A DNA stretch of 64,000 nucleotides from Gonatopus flavifemur (taxonomy: Eukaryota; Arthropoda; Insecta; Hymenoptera; Dryinidae), in assembly GCA_018340375.1 (NCBI GenBank), contig JAFFJZ010000001.1, positions 64,534,001 to 64,598,000 on the forward strand. Reading direction: 5' to 3'. Numbering within the stretch: the first letter of the stretch is position 1; each line of letters begins with the position of its first letter. This document shows, piece by piece, positions 60,758 to 64,000 of the stretch. Under the pieces are notes generated by a model, which was not told the origin of the DNA, made no database searches, and worked only from the letters and a program-made list of their open reading frames with translations. Both the position numbers and the translations under genes were made by a program.

Positions 60758-61085
60758 CAGGGTTCAGACAGAACTGGGATTCCGGGGAAATTCGGGAAAA
60801 CTCAGGGAAATAAAAATTGGACTCAAAACACTGAGAATTCTCAGGAAAATGATCAAAAACTCCCAAAAACCTGGAAATCTCAGGGAAATCACTAAAATTT
60901 TTTCAAAATAAAAATTTGTTCGTTAATTATATTTTTTATTTTCTACAACATATTTTCTTAATTTTCAATCGTGGAATCTTAGAGATTATACACTGAGGGA
61001 AAAATGTTGAGGGACATATTCATGATTTCTGGAAATTAGAATTTTACTCAGGGAAATTGATTGAACAAAACTTGTCTGAACCCTG
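60758..61085. mobile_element. Element with CAGGGTTCAGACA ends (TSD TCAAA)
   Basis: Thirteen-base inverted ends CAGGGTTCAGACA and TGTCTGAACCCTG. TCAAA stands directly left and right, a possible 5-bp target duplication. The interior consists of CAGGGAAAT words. Confidence 0.7.
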
Positions 61086-61205
61086 TCAAATGGACTTACT
61101 TTGAACTGGGAGAATAGTGTTTCATCCCAAGAGCAATTTGAAACCTAAATTTGAACTGAAACAATATTTTCTCGATTCAAAGCGAATGTATTTGGAACAA
61201 GAAAA

Positions 61206-61530
61206 ATATTGTTTTCGTTGCACGGAGCTAGAGAAATTCCGAGATATTAAATCAGCGAGCTTCACGTGATTTTGCATCTCGCGGTCAGGTCATTTTTTAT
61301 CTTGAACTGCGTGAAGAAACATCACAACATCGAAGGACATGAATCTCGAATCTTTTGATATTAATTCACCGTGAAGTTGGAGATCTAAAATCAAGCAGTT
61401 TGGTGATATAAAATCACGCAGTTGATGATGAAAAATCACCAATCGCTTGGTTCTGTTTCACGTCGATTGCGAGATGAGAAAAATCACGTGAAGTTCGCTG
61501 ATTTAATATCTCGGAATTTCTCTCGTGTAT
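61206..61530. repeat. GAGAAATTCCGAGATATTAA palindrome
   Basis: AGAGAAATTCCGAGATATTAA near 61230 pairs with TTAATATCTCGGAATTTCTCT near 61503. ATCACG/CGTGAT words fill the arms. A CACGGAGAAAAAAGAATTC end follows at about 61535. Confidence 0.6.
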
Positions 61531-62845
61531 ACACGGAGAAAAAAGAATTCGTTTTGTCTTGGCAATGAAACCTGATTTTGCTGTGTACCTTTTAATGGAG
61601 CAGCAATCTCTTTTTTTTGCTCCTCCAGCAGAATTTGTTTTCCATTCTGTATATAATACTGAAATTTTTGCTAGTCCAGCGAAAGATTTGCTACTTCAAT
61701 CAATCATGTTGCTCTCTTCCAGGGTTGAAACTATTTCAATCACCACTGGCTTTTATTGTGGTTTCAACCAATTTGGGCCGGCCTGGATTTTTTCTGAATT
61801 TTTCGTCTAAAATGGTCAAAATTAGTCAAAAATGTCCACACACAAAAATTGCATCCTGAAAGGTCTTATAGTTCTCAGACAAACAAAAGAATGAAGGCGA
61901 TGTGGGAAAAAAAAACATTTTATAATCAATATTCAAAAAACGTGACTTGTCAGTTTAGGGATAAATAGGATTGTTGAAAAATTATGTTGGTGCTAACGCT
62001 TGAAGTTAGTAGTCTCGGTATAAAAATTAATGCATGATGTAAGAAAAATTTGTAGCATGCACTGAGTGGCACTATGAGGAATGGACAAAAACATTGGGAA
62101 TTTCAAGCATTCACCCTAACAATATACTTTAACGATACTTCATGACCCTACTCTCTAAATTGGAAAGAGTGAAATTCCGCTCTTAGGCAGCCAGGAGGGA
62201 AGTTATCTTTCCATTCGATTGGAATGATCACTCTTCCGTATTGAGAGAGTGAACTGATAATTAGATTTCTAAATATTACGCGGTTAAAAGTAAAATAAGT
62301 AAACACATATTTTACTTTTTTTCTAGTTCCATTTTTTTTGTCGGTTGAAACGATGTTAGAACATCCCAAAAATAATTTTCCTCAATGAACGTTCCTTTCC
62401 AGACAATTCGGCTGCATAGGAGAGAAACCTCAGTCAGAGTGCTTTCCATAAACTGCAATATTTAGGGGATTTTCAATGATTATTAGCGAGTTACTGTGAC
62501 CGAACCAATCTAGTTTTCAAATTCTTCTCTGTTCCATAGAAATGCTGGCACATGAGAGAAGAGCCTTAGATTCAAATGCATTAATGAAATGAATTTTGTT
62601 ATGAAGTTGGAACAACTGAGCATAATGCCATATTCAAATTTCATCACCAAGTATCGATTAACAATAATTGACGATCACAGCAATGCGAGTTGACGTGTCT
62701 CATTGACAAAAATTCTTGTAACAGTTAATAATCGACCAGACATAAAAAATTGAAAATTACTTCCAATAGGAATTCTGTATATGCAAGTATTTGTGTCCTT
62801 TACACTCAGTATTCAATTGTGTGCGAGAAAAGGACACAGATGGGG

Positions 62846-62981
62846 TTGCGTACGGTAGGGGGTCTTTTGGCCGAATCGACATAATTTAACAATCGCTTGT
62901 CATTCCTTAGTGTCATCTGAAAGCGACTAGCGATTGTCAAATCATGTAGATTCGGCCAAAAGACCTCTTATCATTGCGTAC
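62846..62981. mobile_element. 120-bp hairpin element with 8-bp target duplication TTGCGTAC
   Basis: TTGCGTAC occurs at 62846-62853 and 62974-62981. Between them GGGTCTTTTGGCCGAATC pairs with GATTCGGCCAAAAGACCTC. An 8-bp duplication suits hAT- or P-type transposition, unlike the 2-bp elements in the rest of the window. Confidence 0.75.
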
Positions 62982-63178
62982 AGAGAGTTCCTGCTGTACA
63001 TATAAACTATGTAATCCTATTCCATACACGACAAATGAAATAAACGATTAAAATAGAAAGTTTGAACATTTCAACCAATTTTGACCAAATTGGACCGATT
63101 TTGACCATTTTAACTAATTTTATCCAGTGGTTTAGATAATATTTAAAAAGGCCGGCTTTTCTTCAACCCTGCTCTCTT

Positions 63179-63348
63179 CACTGAGAAAAGGCTTTAGCTG
63201 AAAAAGCGCTCAAGTACATTTTTGTAGTTGAAGTAGCCATATGTTCCATTGGAGTAGCTATGAGAATCACTGAGATAGCGAAAATATAGCTACTGTGACT
63301 AAAAACTGTACTTGAACTCATTTTCAAGTGCAGTAAATTTTCTCAGTG
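63179..63348. mobile_element. CAC/GTG element CACTGAGAAAAGG
   Basis: The ends are CACTGAGAAAAGG and AATTTTCTCAGTG. The interior is GTAGCTA/TAGCTAC-rich. The flanks TT and TA do not match, so the target duplication is uncertain. Confidence 0.6.
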
Positions 63349-63414
63349 TAGCAATCCAGTCAGCTTTGGCAGCGAATATTTTGTTGAGTTAGCGAAAAGA
63401 TTCACTATTCTATA

Positions 63415-63850
63415 TAGGGTAAGGTTGGGTAATATGCCACCTCGGGTAATATGCCAATTTTCGATAATTTCATGTTCAATACACGGATATTTTTTAGGAA
63501 TACGTTGATTTGTTCATTTTAGTGCTTGCATCCATATGACAACAGTTATTTGTTTGCATGTCTTTGTTTATTCGAGAAATTGACGTAAGTTGAAAACACA
63601 ATGTCTTCCTGGAATTTTATGCTGTAACTCAAAAGTGAATTTTTCGTTAATGTTTATTAATTTATAATTGAAAGATGAATTATGATAAAATATTCCATCT
63701 AACAAATATTATAATTCCACAAACCATAAAGAATATCATTAATGGCGTAGAAAAATTCCTAATCATGATTTTTTTTGTGTATGGGGGTTAAATGCCAGTT
63801 TTCAATTTTGGTAATATACCACTATGCCACCAGTGCCAATTACCCCTAAA
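63415..63850. repeat. GGGTAATATGCCA palindromic repeat
   Basis: GGTTGGGTAATATGCCACCT near 63427 pairs loosely with ATGCCAC...CCAATTACCCC near 63822-63847. It may be one whole foldback element. The remainder to 64000 shows nothing recognisable. Confidence 0.5.
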
Positions 63851-64000
63851 ACAAATTATACAATGCAGAATTTAGCAAAAATGTAACGTTAAATTCCCCC
63901 AAGTGTGATATTTCAATGTCATTTGAATATTTTTTGTAATCGTTGATAATTTCACTTTTTCACACCAATATTCCACAATATGTGTCTATATTATACATTT

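Overview
This is a eukaryotic nuclear window, AT-rich, with spliced genes (GT-AG introns) and very dense short palindromic transposons. The three complete or nearly complete protein families and their exon style point to an insect. Hymenoptera is my best guess, but that rests on recalled similarity and not on a search.

Layout. At 118-1754 (+) lies the 3' part of a SUN-domain gene of the nuclear envelope. It runs tail to tail with a ten-exon TTC39C-type tetratricopeptide gene on the minus strand (2584-5765), whose reading frame I could join completely (619 codons). A four-exon CANT1-type calcium-activated nucleotidase (apyrase) follows on the same strand (7275-8686, 403 codons). From about 9.5 kb the sequence is dominated by short non-coding palindromic elements. 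The only other cellular gene I can support is the 5' part of an EF-hand rhomboid gene of the stet/RHBDL3 type: a candidate TATA/initiator promoter and leader exon at 20851-20942, a second exon at 27653-27895, a 24-nt micro-exon at 33767-33790 and an EF-hand exon at 33891-34055. Its protease-domain exons were not found, so the last 30 kb is read as a giant intron or intergenic DNA. That stretch mixes repeat-poor islands (34-41 kb, 48.6-51.6 kb, 54-55.8 kb, 57.7-58.7 kb) with more palindromic elements. One coding retroelement remnant was seen, a broken non-LTR reverse transcriptase tail at about 55.9-56.56 kb.

Most notable. (1) About 25 palindromic elements with unrelated interiors share one plan: trinucleotide ends (CCC...GGG, or CAC...GTG; two have CAG or CTC ends) and an exact 2-bp target duplication of variable sequence. 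They are nested in each other, in one place three levels deep, and several empty sites can be checked inside the window. No transposase for them is present. (2) One family's interior carries a repeat that also forms a ~145-bp tandem array. (3) The rhomboid start codon overlaps the stop codon of a 16-codon upstream ORF in the arrangement TGATG, a possible termination-reinitiation switch.

The genes do not form a functional cluster: nuclear envelope, TPR protein, secretory-pathway nucleotidase and rhomboid signalling are simply neighbours.
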